DNA of 64,000 nucleotides, taken from NCBI GenBank assembly GCA_014706295.1, contig JACSVZ010000038.1, forward strand, positions 1,550,001 to 1,614,000, given 5' to 3'. This document shows positions 1 to 11,109 of this stretch, piece after piece (position 1 is the first letter of the stretch; each line of letters begins with the position of its first letter). Position numbers and translations under genes: made by a program. This DNA is from Lycocorax pyrrhopterus obiensis (Eukaryota; Chordata; Aves; Passeriformes; Paradisaeidae). The notes below the pieces were generated by a model. The model was not told the DNA's origin. It searched no databases and saw only the letters and a list, made by a program, of their open reading frames with translations.

Positions 1-393
1 CGAGCCCAGTGCTGGGACTGCGGCAGGAGGACCTGGAGCTGCTGGAGCAAGTCCAGAGAAAGCCACTGGGATGCTCCCAGGGCTGGAGCCCCTCTGCTCT
101 GGAGCCCGGCTGGGAGAGCTGGGGGTGCTCACCTGGAGAGGAGAAGGCTCCAGGGAGAGCTCAGAGCCCCCTCCAGGGCCTAAAGGGGCTCCAGGAGAGC
201 TGGAGAGGGACTGGGGACAAGGGACGGAGGGACAGGACACAGGGAATGGCTTCCCACTGCCAGAGGGCAGGGTTAGATAGGATATTGGGAAGGAATTGTT
301 CCCTGGGAGGGTGGGGAGGGCCCTGGCACAGGGTGCCCAGAGCAGCTGTGGCTGCCCCTGGATCCCTGGCAGTGCCCAAGGCCAGGCTGGATG
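1..393 (+). repeat. CR1 LINE 3' fragment
   Basis: The text reads in the sense orientation of avian CR1, with the blocks CAGAGGGCAGGGTTAGA, GGAAGGAATTGTTCCCTGG and GCCCAGAGCAGCTGTGGCTG, which recur at about 13.98 kb and 57.13 kb. The left end runs off the window. The final CR1 tail is missing, so the copy is 3'-truncated near 393. Open frames here are by-products of the element. Confidence 0.85.
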
Positions 394-1621
394 GTCCTCC
401 ACTCCTCTCATCCTGTCCTGTTTTATTTTGTCACTGAAACCCATCCCAGGCTCCAGGTCGCTCTCATAGTTTTTGAATGCAGGTGTTGCCAAGGAAAACA
501 GCATTTTTTTATAAAGCTTTACGAAATATCTCTGTTTGTGGGGTTTTTATGGGTTTTCCCTCACAGTTAAACTCAGCAGAATCCCCACCAATCGCTCTGA
601 AAAATCCCCGTCAGGAATTTCACGATTTCCAGGATCACCTTCCTGACATGCAATAGAAAAGCTTTTATGATGTATTTTTTTCTGCAACGTTTTCCGAAAA
701 GTATGTCCCAGCCTCGGCCAAGGAAGTGTGTGGAATTTGTACCCATGGAGACTCCAATAACACAGCCCGCTCCAAACACCACAGGGTTATTACTTTTCTT
801 ACCTAACACTCCGGGAAAGGAGTTACTGGAAAAGGAAGTGACTGAGCGAGGCGATGTAAATCGGAGACACTGGTTAGCGTGTGGTCCATCTGCAGATTTG
901 GGGTTGCTGTTCCTGCTTTTGAGAGATGATCCCGAGAATTACACTGGAAAAATTCATGGGGTTGTGTGTCTGACTGCCACGGACACACGAGAAGCTCCGA
1001 AGGAAAATAACTTGTGTTTTTAATGGGTCGTAGGTGCTTAAGCTGCGGTTATTTAAAAAGAACAACTTTTAGGTGAGCGGAAGCATAGAGTAAAATAGAA
1101 AATGGAGATGGAATCGTTTTTGAGAAGTCATCTAGGACATATAAACATCCACCTTTACTCCTGGAAACTGAAACCAGATTAATAGATTTGCCTTAAAACC
1201 TCCTGATGTGTTTGAAGGCTGTTCTCATTCCTTCCCTCAATCTCTTGTTTTACAAATGAAGCAATCCTTTGGTTTTCCCGCTGGAAAAATCCGGGCCTTT
1301 CCCAAAAACCACTCAATAAACAGCTATTTTTTTTTGTCCTGTGGTCACTTACTCCTGCTTGAGCAGCGTGCATTGGGTTCAGCCACAAGTTATCACTCAA
1401 ATTTACCGAGAGCTGAATGAAATTCCTCAGCCCTCTCCCCTTTAATATCACCTCCAATGTGTTGTTGCAGCTCTGGTACCACTTTAATTTTTAGGGCACA
1501 GTTCCCCTGAGCAGCGCCCCGTTCCTCTGGAAAAGAAATGTAAAACACATTTGGATGTGCTCCTGCCCTTCCCAAATTGCGTGAAACCCAAAGCGCGGGT
1601 GACAACAGCATCCTGAAATTC
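394..1621. other. Intergenic, no recognised feature
   Basis: Unique-looking, moderately AT-rich DNA. A 118-codon open frame on the + strand (667-1023) has no recognisable domain, no splice context and no family resemblance that I can name. I see no gene, RNA or repeat here. Confidence 0.5.
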
Positions 1622-1765
1622 CCACAATCACAGAGCCATCGAGGCTGGAAAAGCCCTCTGAGATCATCAAATCCAACCAGCAACCCAGCACTGCCAAGGC
1701 CACCGTCAACCCTGTCCCCAAGTGCCACAGCCACGTATTTTTGAACTCTTGAAAATTCCTGGTGA
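1622..1765 (-). repeat. CR1 3'-end fragment
   Basis: The + strand shows the reverse complement of the CR1 3' end: an AATCACAGAGCCATCGAGG start, then GAGATCATCAAATCCAACC and TGCCAAGGCCACC. The same block order is found in the CR1 copies at 7156, 9945, 24765 and 25640. It is diverged from the others, which suggests an old insertion. Confidence 0.8.
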
Positions 1766-4044
1766 TGCCCAGCACACCTCTGAGAGAACCCTGCTGGGAG
1801 TCAGGCAGTTCCGTACTGGGATCCCAGGGAATCACCACAGCGCTGTTATTTTTAATTAAGGACCTGTCTGCCACCTCTTGTGCCCAGCTGATCGCTGGCA
1901 TTAAGTTTTCCCTCGTTTCTCCCAGCCTGTTCATGAGCAAGATCTCACTCCTCTCGCGCAGTACCGGGGTCTGGGGGAAGGAAATTCGTTTAAAAAAGTT
2001 GTTGGTAAAGAAAGAGAAGTTTGATTTTTCTCTTCTCTTTTCTCTCAGAGGAGCAGTTTGCTGCAGCTGTCTCTGCTACCCACAGGAGGGCACATTCCTC
2101 AAAGCAAACTGGAATTCAGCTCCAACCCAATCCCGCCCAGAGATCTCATTGATTGACTTGATTTCATTGATCTCATTGATTGACTTGATTTCACTAAAGG
2201 GAGGTTTTGACAGAAAAATAGTCCTTTAATGAGAGCAAATTCCCTGTAAAGGTATTGGGATCCTTTGAAATCTTGTGTTTATCCGTGAAAAACAGTATTG
2301 TTTTGGGTGCTGGAAATGAAACCTTAAATGAAAATATCCCTTTGAGTTGTTTCCTGAGTAAAAAAAATTCCCAGAGGATTGAAACCAAAAGAAACTAAAG
2401 AATTGCCTTTGGGATTTTTGCTTAAAAAAAAAGTTTGCTTGTTTTAAATGGGAGAATCCCTCTTCCTACACAGCTACCAACCCAATGAGTGTTTTCCTAC
2501 CTGGGAGATTTCTGTGCCAGCTCCGTCCCATTCCTGGAGGTGTTTCCCAACCCTGATGATTCTGGGATTCTGGGATTCTCTCATGATGTGTTTTGCTGCT
2601 GGGTGAGCTCATTGCAAAACTTTTGGAGCCTGAGCTGGAGCCTCTCTGTGTCCCCTGTCCCACGGGATCAGCAGCACCATCCCTGTGAGTTGTGAGGATC
2701 ACCTCACCTGTGGTCGTGGGTTTTCCCTTTAATACACCAGCAATAAAACTAAACCTCACGATCATTTCATTCAGGATCATTTCAAGTTGTGGTGCACGTG
2801 GGAGAGGTCCTGGTTTTGCAGGCAGGGATGCCCTTAGGAACAGATTAAATCTGCATTCCAGCTATTTCCAAGGAAACTCCAGTGGGACTGGTGCAAGCTG
2901 CAGCTTTTCCTTCAGGAAGCTGCCACATCCTGTGGGTTGATAACCCAGGCTGAGATCCTGCTCCAAGCACGGCCCCAGGGCTGCATTTTCTGCATCACAA
3001 ACTCCTGACCTTGCTGCTGGTCAGACAGCAATGTTCTTCAGTGCTTTTGGCCAGGCTTGAGAGGAGAAATCTGTCGAGTGTGGCTGTGCCAAGGCCGTGC
3101 TGGAATTTCCCAGTGGCACCGTACCCTGTCCTGCTCTGCCCAAGCGTCTCTCCAGCAGGAAAATGAATTCCAGGCTGTTACAGGATGCTCTGTCCTGTCC
3201 TGGCAGTGGCCCAGAGCATTGATTTCCTCCAGCCTGGAAGCAAAGTGCTAAAGGTGGAGGAACGAGAGAGGGTGTTCAGCCCTTCCCGTGCTCTTTTTCC
3301 TGCCTCCCTTGGGTTGTATCCCGACAGTCCCTGGCAGAGGCTTCCCTGCACAACTTGGGATTTGGAAAGGTTGCTCTTCTCAACCTCACATCTTCCCCCT
3401 AACAAGTTTTTAGCACAGCTAAAACCCCAAATGTCCTCTTTCCCCCCTCACCCCACCCTGGAAATTTCCTTTCACAAGATTTAAAGGACCAAACATTAAC
3501 TGCAGTTTTATCTGTTTCGTTTGGCCATAGCTGCCTGGAAATTCCGCAAAAAACACTGGATAAAGTCATGGAAAAAAACTCCAGTGCCTGTGGGTTTTTG
3601 TGTGCCACTCCCTGCGGGGAGCTGCAGCCTCCTGAGCCCACGGAAGGAGGATGTGTCCACAACTTGGATGCAATCAAGTGCAGTCATATTGATATGACTG
3701 AATCCACGCAGCTTCTGTCAACACAGCTCCTGCATGGAGGCAACAGCTGTGGGATCACACCCTCGGTGACTGAACAGCCCCCATGCAGGGTTTCAATGGA
3801 ATTTCTGCACCAAGCACAGGTTTTCTGCTGAGTGAGTTTGGATGAGGCCCCTCTCATTTCTCAGGAAACCACAGGTGCTGAGAACAGAGAGAGCAGGAGC
3901 CTTGAGGGAGTGGTGGACGGGATCAAAGCGGGGGGCCTGGGTGATGTGGTGGAGAGGGGGCACAAAATCAGCAAAACGCACGGCAGTGGCACCTTCAGCA
4001 CCTGCAAGGCAGCGAGGAAAAGCCTCTGAGGCACCTGGAGACAA
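1766..4044. other. Intergenic, no recognised feature
   Basis: Non-repetitive sequence apart from a short imperfect direct repeat of TGATTGACTTGATTTCA at about 2147-2197. Several short open frames exist on both strands, but none has splice sites, codon bias or motifs that support a gene. Confidence 0.5.
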
Positions 4045-4234
4045 CCTCCTCTGCTGCTCCTCACCAGACTGCTGCTCCAGACCCTTCCCCAGCTCCCTTC
4101 CCTTCCCTGGACACACTCCAGCCCCTCAATGTCCTTCTAATCATGAGGGGCCCAAAACAACCCAGGATTTGATGTGTGACCCCAGCAGTGCCCAGCACAG
4201 GGGGACGGGCACTGCCCTGGTCCTGCTGGCCACT
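4045..4234 (-). repeat. CR1 fragment, left half of an interrupted copy
   Basis: Reverse-complement CR1 internal sequence, with TCCCTTCCCTGGACACACTCC, TGTCCTTCTAATCATGAGGGG and CACTGCCCTGGTCCTGCTGG. It stops abruptly at GCCACT and resumes at 4758 after a 523-bp insert. The two halves together make one continuous CR1 segment. The equivalent uninterrupted region is at about 40.26-40.45 kb. Confidence 0.8.
4229..4234 (+). repeat. Target-site duplication GCCACT, left copy
   Basis: A six-base direct repeat abuts the TG start of the LTR. The matching copy abuts the CA end at 4758-4763. In other CR1 copies only one GGCCAC block is present at this point, as expected for a duplication made by integration. 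Confidence 0.75.
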
Positions 4235-4757
4235 TGTCAGATCCTGATCCAAAGAGGTGGGACCATCACAGCTATTCAGGGTTCATTACTTGAAAAATCA
4301 AACAAGGCATCAGTGTCAGAGGCCGTAGATTTAGTAACGAGTCGCCATAACTGCAGACAGTCACGAGTTTCAGAGTTACATGGCAATTTATAACTTTTTG
4401 GTCCAATAAGCAATTAACACGAAGCTTTGTTTTGACTTTATAACCCACCACCTTTGGTATTTTTTACTGCATTGCGTCTGTTTCTCAACCAATAACTTGC
4501 TAGCTCATGTGCACACATGTACTTCTATTATAACATCTAAATTCTTAACTTAAACTACAAAATCACGTTACTATACTTAAAACCCTTCACCATATCACCC
4601 AATACATATTCTTACTTATAACTATAGAAACCTAGGTTTATAATTCTTCTGCTTAAGGTCTGTATACCTTTATCATTGCATCAACCCAAGCTCTTTCCAG
4701 GGCTGTAAATAAAACTCATTAGTGCCTGTGGAAGTTTCTACTCCTCTGTTTCCCACA
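4235..4757 (+). mobile_element. Solo LTR of an endogenous retrovirus, nested in CR1
   Basis: A 523-bp segment begins with TGTCAGATCC and ends with TTTCCCACA, so it has the TG...CA ends of a retroviral LTR. It is flanked on both sides by GCCACT (4229-4234 and 4758-4763), a 6-bp target-site duplication of the length usual for ERVK-like avian elements. It interrupts a CR1 copy that continues in register on either side. An AATAAA signal at 4708-4713 near the right end puts the LTR on the + strand. The body is AT-rich and poor in G on the + strand, unlike its flanks. There is no internal viral region, so it probably arose by LTR-LTR recombination. The family assignment is inference. Confidence 0.8.
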
Positions 4758-4763
4758 GCCACT
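4758..4763 (+). repeat. Target-site duplication GCCACT, right copy
   Basis: The second copy of the six-base integration duplication. CR1 sequence (ACAAGCCAGGATGCCACTGG) resumes just beyond it. Confidence 0.75.
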
Positions 4764-4820
4764 GGTACAAGCCAGGATGCCACTGGTCTTCTTGGCCCCC
4801 TGGGCACACTGCTGGAAGCC
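4764..4820 (-). repeat. CR1 fragment, right half of the interrupted copy
   Basis: Reverse-complement CR1 text (CAAGCCAGGATGCC, TTCTTGGCC, TGGGCACACTGCTGG) continues the CR1 block that ended at 4234. It fades into unique sequence at about 4820. Confidence 0.75.
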
Positions 4821-6690
4821 TGGACTCTGAATATTGAGCAGAAAGGTTCAGTTGCTTGACACGGGGAAGCTCAGCATCCTCGTGGCTGTGAGAGCCCTAA
4901 AGCTCTGTAACTGTTTTACTCCGGTGAGTTTATGTTTAAAAAGCACAGAAAATGATTAAGTGGCCCTGTGGATTATTGACATCTCGGGCTGAATTGCAGG
5001 TGCAGAGGTCTCGCGCCTCACTCCAGCTCGGTCAGCCATCAGCAGAAAGTTGTCAGCTCGCGTTGTCCCCAGCTCCCTGAGCGGCACCTGGCCCGTGCCA
5101 CCGAGGGGCAGAGCTCGTTTCCATGGCGCTGTCGCTGGTTACACATTCGTCCCTTCCCTGGTTACAGCACGGCCTGAGAGGGGAGGGCAGCCAGGGCACA
5201 GCCCTGCTCTGCCTGGCAAACTCTGCGACACCACCGCCACAAAGTCCCGTGGCTCAGGGATGGGGGAGCATCCTGCTGCTCTGGGCCTCCAGCAGCGAGA
5301 GGAAAGACAGAATTCCATCTTTACTGAAGTTCTGGAGGGGCAATTGGATTTTTTTCTGAGGGTACAAACAACTCTTCTCTGTGCAACTTCTGTATCCATC
5401 TCGTTTTAGAGCAAATGGCTTTCCAGAGAATTCTTTTCCAAAACTGGGATTACCTGTGGGCATAGATAGCGTTGCAATTTGGGTTTAGGTTTAATGTTCA
5501 GAGGATATAGGCACGGCCTCTGAAGTGAGGTGATATCTAACATCAAACTAAATAATGATACAGCCAAGAAATCCCAATTCTCCACTGCTTTTCAGGCTTT
5601 ATAAATATGTATTCCACACACTACCCTTTGCATATTGCAAAACAGCCTTTGCCCGCTCTGTGTTGTTTCAAAATCCACGAGTGTGCAGTTTTTAATGAGT
5701 GTTTTAAAAAAATTAAAAAGGAGTTTATGCCCATGACAGGCCAGGGTAAATAGTTTTTGCCCTGTTTTATTTATGAGAATTGCAGAAGAGTCATTTAATC
5801 ACAGACAGAGGCAGATAAAGGTCAGTTATCAGCTGGTGTGTCCTGCTGATGAGTCCTTGGCTTTGCTGATTTATGACAGTTGAGAGTTGGATATTAACCT
5901 AGAGCATAATTTGGTGGGGATCTTAGTGTGTGTGTGCCTTTTTGTTGTGTTTGAGTGCTTTTGGGCTGTGGTTTTTTGGGGTTTTTCCAGTATTTCCCAC
6001 ACCTATTTCCTGCAGACCCTTTCACATGACCAGAAAAGATGTTGCAAGTCCTCGATGGGAAAGACACTGTGAGCCTGAGTCTAGAAATGACTCAGGTATA
6101 AAGAGACTCTTCTGTCTCCCTTCCTGCCTTGTGACCACGTGGTTTCCAGCCTGTTTCCTCATCACATCCATCTTCTCCTGTGGCCAGCTTCAAGTGGAAA
6201 TTGCTGAAATGTTTTATTTCCCCCCACGCCCCGTTATCTTCCAAGTCAACGTCCTGAGGTGCAACAACTCGGGTTGAGTCACTTGCCACCAGCGACTCTG
6301 GAGCTGGGAATTTGGGAGCATTATCAGAGGAATGCTAGCCCAGAGTAGCTCCCAGATCCAGTGTCAGGGCTGGTGATAAAAGTGAGAATTCTGTAAACTT
6401 TGTTGGGCAATTCAGATGGGCAGACAGGGCTTGTTCCGTACGGGGAACGATTAAGATGAAGAAGAAACTTATTTCCACTCTCTGTGTCCACACGAAGAGA
6501 TGATGCTTTGCTTGAGGTAGGAAAGGAAAGAACTTGCAAATGGAAATTTCCCTGGGGTGATGTTCTGTAGGGCACAGGAAAGCTGTGGCTGAGGTGAAGG
6601 AGAAGCAGCAGCCAGCCCGTGTGTCACACCAAACCTGTGCCCCAGAGTCCCTACCTGTTGCCTTGAGTTTGCAGTTCTTCGATGCTTTCA
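4821..6690. other. Intergenic, no recognised feature
   Basis: Unique-looking sequence with mixed GC content. A GC-richer part lies at about 4990-5290 but has no dense CpG island, and an AT-rich part lies at 5560-5760. No exon-like open frame with splice sites was found. Confidence 0.45.
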
Positions 6691-6699
6691 TTTTCTGTA

Positions 6700-6975
6700 A
6701 CAGTTTCTCACGCACTTTCTGTAAACATGGCCATGTTTTGTTAACCATACTTTATTGTTTTTCATTCCATTCTCCTGGGCGGAGACATTTGATAGATTTT
6801 TTCCTTTGACCAGTGTGATTGAGGGGTGGTAATTTCTCCCTCCAATCCACGGTGGTTTCTAAGAACATATATAATAAAGCTCAGGGTCTCTGACCCCCCG
6901 GCTCTTTTCTTGCTTCTCTCCTGACAAGGTGTCTGCGTGGTTCGTTCGTGTCTGAGTGCAAAACCTACCCACAGT
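6700..6975 (+). mobile_element. Possible LTR fragment (3' part)
   Basis: A TATATAATAAAGC block (about 6868-6880) combines a TATA-like and an AATAAA-like signal. It is followed by a pyrimidine-rich GACCCCCCGGCTC stretch and ends in ACCTACCCACA, which matches the usual order of signals in a retroviral LTR. I could not find a matching start or a target-site duplication, so the copy is either 5'-truncated or misjudged. Confidence 0.35.
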
Positions 6976-7155
6976 GGGGTGGTTTGAAATGCACAAACCT
7001 GGAATCCCCGTGGCCCCAGTCTGCATTTGTCCTGAGCCTCTGCTCTGATCCTGAAGCTCTTGCCTTGTGAGGGACAGCTCTGTCCCTGCTGGCAGCTCCC
7101 CCTGCCTTAGTCATGTGAAATACCTGGAAATGTCAAGGTGAGGCAGAAATGTGAA

Positions 7156-7290
7156 GGTATCGTGGAATTACTTAGGTTGGAAAAGACCCTTAAAATCACC
7201 AAGGTCAGTAACCTAACACTGCCAGCCCACCACTAAACCATGTCCCTAAGTGCCACATCTCCGCGTCTTTAAACCCCTCCAGGAGTGTGT
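7156..7290 (-). repeat. CR1 3'-end fragment
   Basis: Reverse-complement CR1 3' end: GGTTGGAAAAGACCC, then CACTAAACCATGTCCC and AAGTGCCACATCT. It is parallel to the copies at 1622 and 24765. Confidence 0.8.
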
Positions 7291-7554
7291 CTACACTTGG
7301 GAAAAAGTGACTTTTATCACAGAGGCAAAAATCTGTAACATCCCAGCACAGACAGCCCAGACACTGCTGTAACTCACCCCAGCAGACCATGAAGTGAAGG
7401 CTTTGTGTGCGTTCTCACCACAGATTCACCGACAGGAACAAAATGGATTCTATGGATGTTTTGATCCTCCCCTCGAGGTCGAGCCTGTGTTATCAGCAGA
7501 GCTCGAGGCTGCTGAACCTGCAGCCACCTCCTCTCCTCTGATCTTGTGCCACAA

Positions 7555-8225
7555 GAAGTGACCCAGTCCAGCCAAGGCAGGGTCACCTGGAGCAGGTGAC
7601 ACAGGAACGCGTCCAGATGGGTTTGGGATGTCTCCAGAGAGGGAGACTCCACAGCCTCTCTTGGGCAGCTGTTCCAGTGCTCGGCCACCCTCAGCGTAAA
7701 GAAGTTCTTCCTCATGTTGAGGTGTTTGTCTTGTGTTTCAGTTTGTGCCCATTACTCCTCGTCCTGTCACTGGGCACGACTGAGCAGTGGCACCATCCTC
7801 CCTGCACCCGCCTTGGAGATATTTGTATGGATTGATGGGATCCTCTCTCAGCCTTCTCTTCTCTGGACTAACCAGGCTCAGCTCCCACAGTCTCTCCTCG
7901 TCTGAGATGCTCCAGACTCCTCATCACCTTTGTGGCCTCCGCTGGATCCTCTCCAGTAGCTCCTTGTCTTTCTTGAACCATGGAGCCAGAACTGGACACT
8001 GGACACCGCTCCAGATGCGCCTCCCTAGAACCAAGGAGCAGGATCACTCCTGCCCTGCTGGCCACACTCTTCCCAATGCCCGCAGGATCCCATTGTCCCT
8101 CCTGGGTTTGTAATCCCCTCCCAGGTGTTTCTCTGCAGAGCCGCTCTCCACTGGGTCACCCCCAGCCTGTCCTGGTCCTGGTTCCTTCACCTTGCTGGAG
8201 CTGCTGTGGCCACCCTGCTCCTGGT
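7555..8225 (-). repeat. CR1 LINE, 3' UTR-proximal internal fragment
   Basis: A long, nearly canonical reverse-complement CR1 segment: CGTCCAGATGGGTTTGGGATG, CTCCACAGCCTCTCTTGGGC, GTTCTTCCTCATGTTGAGG, TTTGTGCCCATTACTCCTCG, CTCAGCCTTCTCTTCTC and GAACTGG-like text. This is the longest CR1 copy in the window. It contains no intact reverse transcriptase. Confidence 0.85.
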
Positions 8226-9944
8226 GCCTCAGAAAGCGAGAACCCCGTGGCTCCCCAGGAGTTAATTCCTGGCAAATACAGAGCCAGCAAAGGAGCTGTT
8301 TGACCAGAGGCTCAGTCACTCTGGTGCATTTGCTATTCCAAGCCTAACAACTCCCTGTTTGTTTACAAAGGGCTGTGTTATCACCAATCAATAATAACTC
8401 TGCGGTATCAGCCCCTCTCCTGCCTGTGGCAGGACCACCTGTGCTCATCTCTGCTCTAACCTGGTCCTTCACCACCAGCGTGGTCCCCTTTGGCCCCAGA
8501 ACCAGCAGGAGTTCAGCAAACACCACAGGATCTATCTTGGGAGTGATGAAACCTCGGTTTGACGGGCAAGGACACAGGGAGCACTAAAAAAGCCGCTCAC
8601 CCAAGGCAATTTGTTGGCTCAGGGAATGGCCAAAAATAGACCCGGTGACTCCTGCCACTTGAGTTAACCTTTGGGCTGTGCCCCTGGAGCTCTCCTTGCT
8701 TCACTGGGAATTATGTGCCCCTCAACAGCACAGCAGGTCCTGGCTGAGGACCAGGGCAGGCTGGAGTATGAGGGTCAGGAGTCTGTGGATTTTACAGATC
8801 TCACCAACGGCTGTTTTCTCTTGCTCTTCAACATAAATTCACCATCTGAATGAGAGCGGAGCCACGTTGGAGAGACTGCAGAGAGGAGGAGGCGAGACAG
8901 CTGGGGAGAGATGGGAGCGTGGAGGAGCTGCAAGGGAAGGCTCAGAGTGCAGATGGGAAAGAGCCAACACAGCAAGAACTGGGGGTGCCTGGGCCAGAGG
9001 ACAGCACAGGGCTCCTGAGGCTGCCTTGGCACCCTTGTCTTGCTGTGCTGATGCTGTTTTACAGCTGCAATATCCCCAGCACGGCTCTGTCCTCTGGCCC
9101 TGCCGCCACTCCAGCTGCAGGCTGACCTTCTGGCAGGAGCTTCCCTGATTACATATTCCTCAGGTTTGCTCATCAGCTGAACGGTGAGAACCGTACCCTC
9201 CCCTCCCTGTGTGAGTGGGGAATGTCTCTGGGCAGTGGGAGGAGGCAGAGAAGAATTCACAGGGAAAAAACAATGGCTTGGAGTTCTTGGCCTGGCACCA
9301 GAAAAACAGCAGCAATAATTCATTTCAGAGATACAGCTGTTTTCCTAACAGGATAAACAAAATCCTGGCTTTTCTGCGGCTTTATCAGCCAAGAACAACT
9401 GAGAACAGTCAGATAGATCCACCTGATCATAACCCTTAAAAACAAACAAATAAATAAATAAACATGTACTGTTGGACTCCAGCTTAAACAAGCAAGGAGG
9501 GAGGACAGGAGATGGTGGAGCTGCCACCAGACCACAGGTTCCACCCCAGTCTGGTAATGGGGGGCCTGGACATCACAGCCAGAGCTGCCCAGTGCTTGTG
9601 CTTGTGGTGCTGCTCAGCTCCAGCCCCTGTCCTTGGTTTGTGCTGGTTGGAAAACAACAGCACGGGGCTGGTTCGTTCAGGGCTGTGCTCTGCCAGCCCC
9701 CACACTGCTCCTCCCTGGAGTACAGGGGGCCTCTCATCCCCTGGGTCCCTAAATCTAAAAACCCACTTTAATTCCTCCCTGGGGATTTCTGCTCCACGTT
9801 GGGCTGTTCCCCCCCAGCTGTGGTTGGAGTACATTTTACATCTTGCCCTGTCCAGAATGGCCCAAGAGCATCGTTACAAACCATCTCCTGTTTAATTTGG
9901 TCCAAGTGTTGTTATTGCTCAGGGCCCCATTTGAAAATCTTTTT
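8226..9944. other. Intergenic, no recognised feature
   Basis: Unique-looking sequence. A small A-rich microsatellite (AAACAAACAAATAAATAAATAAAC) lies at about 9441-9464. A 182-codon open frame on the - strand (8775-9323) and several overlapping + frames have no recognisable domain or splice context. Confidence 0.45.
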
Positions 9945-10208
9945 CACAGAATCACGGAATCATTAGGGCTGGAAAGCACCTCTAAGACCATCAAACCCAA
10001 CTGCCAGCCCGTGGTCACCACTAATCCATGTCTCCAAGTGGCACATCCATGTGGTTTTGGAACATTTCCAGGGATTGTGACTCCACCACTGCCCTGCACA
10101 GCCTGTTCCAATGATTTACAACCTTTTCCATGAAGAAATTTTCCCTGATGTCCAACCTAGACCTCCCCTGGCGCAACTTGTGGCCGTTTCCTCTTGTCCT
10201 ATTGAACC
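9945..10208 (-). repeat. CR1 3'-end fragment
   Basis: Reverse-complement CR1 starting TTCACAGAATCACGGAATCA, followed by ACCACTGCCCTGCACAGCCTG and CTTGTGGCCGTTTCCTCTTG. It ends about 180 bp before the 29-bp minisatellite. Confidence 0.85.
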
Positions 10209-10383
10209 TCGCCCTTAACCTCACTTTATTTTAGGGAAAAACCAGCTTTCAGAAGCATTCGGACTATTACCTTCCTTTTCCCGAAAACTTCTGCTGCCTT
10301 GTCCCACACCACCAAAGCACTCCAGGTGCTCCAGAGCTTCACGCTGTTGCAGCACAGCCTGGGGCAGTGTTTGGGCTGTGTTC

Positions 10384-11108
10384 CAGCACAGAACCAGCCG
10401 ATTCCCGGTGTCCGGCACAGAAACAGCCGATTCCCGGTGTCCGGCACAGAAAGAGCCGATTCCCGGTGTCCGGCACAGAAACAGCAGATTCCCGGTGTCC
10501 GGCACAGCCGAGTCCCGGTGTCCGGCACAGAAACAGCCGATTCCCGGTGCCCGGCACAGATACAGCAGATTCCCGGTGTCCGGCACAGAACCAGCCGATT
10601 CCCGGTGCCCGGCACAGAAACAGCCGGTTCCCGGTGCCCGGCACAGAAACAGCCGGTTCCCGGTGTCCGGCACAGAACCGGCCGATTCCCGGTGTCCGGC
10701 ACAGAAAGAGCCGATTCCCGGTGCCCGGTACAGCCGAGTCCCAGTGTCCGGCACAGAACCAGCCGATTCCCGGTGTCCGGCACAGAAAGAGCCGAGTCCC
10801 GGTGCCCGGCACAGAACCAGCCGATTCCCGGTGCCCGGCACAGAAAGAGCCGATTCCCGGTGCCCGGCACAGCTGATTCCCGGTGTCCGGCACAGAAAGA
10901 GCCGAGTCCCGGTGCCCGGCACAGAACCAGCCGATTCCCGGTGCCCGGCACAGAACCAGCCGATTCCCGGTGCCCGGCACAGCTGATTCCCGGTGTCCGG
11001 CACAGAAAGAGCCGAGTCCCGGTGCCCGGCACAGAACCAGCCGATTCCCGGTGCCCGGCACAGAAAGAGCCGATTCCCGGTGCCCGGCACAGAACCAGCC
11101 GATTCCCG
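10384..11108. repeat. 29-bp GC-rich minisatellite with 110-bp higher-order repeat
   Basis: About 25 tandem units of mainly 29 bp. Each joins CACAGAA(C/A)(C/A/G)AGCCGA to TTCCCGGTG(T/C)CCGG, with some short units of about 23 bp that lack the AAxxAG block. Sequence classes alternate (GTGTCC or GTGCCC; GATTCC, GAGTCC or GGTTCC). In the right half a 110-bp block (23+29+29+29) recurs: CACAGAAAGAGCCGAGTCCC starts at 10781, 10891 and 11001. Because 29 is not a multiple of 3 and the unit has no stop in most frames, long open frames appear in several frames on both strands. These are not genes. The array runs directly into the CpG island. Confidence 0.95.
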
Positions 11109-11109
11109 C

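Noticed and set aside
9..437. A 142-codon + frame at the left edge
   Set aside because: It lies within sense CR1 3' sequence, and the same peptide pattern recurs at other CR1 copies.
667..1023. A 118-codon + frame as a small gene
   Set aside because: No domain, no promoter, no splice sites and no composition unlike its flanks; this length is expected by chance in such a window.
7555..8225. Overlapping frames as remnants of a reverse transcriptase gene
   Set aside because: The segment is the non-coding 3' part of CR1. No reverse-transcriptase or endonuclease motif is present.
10384..11108. A CRISPR-like array: regular repeats of 29 bp
   Set aside because: The units are contiguous with no unique spacers and vary by substitution, and the host DNA is a vertebrate genome. 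It is a minisatellite.
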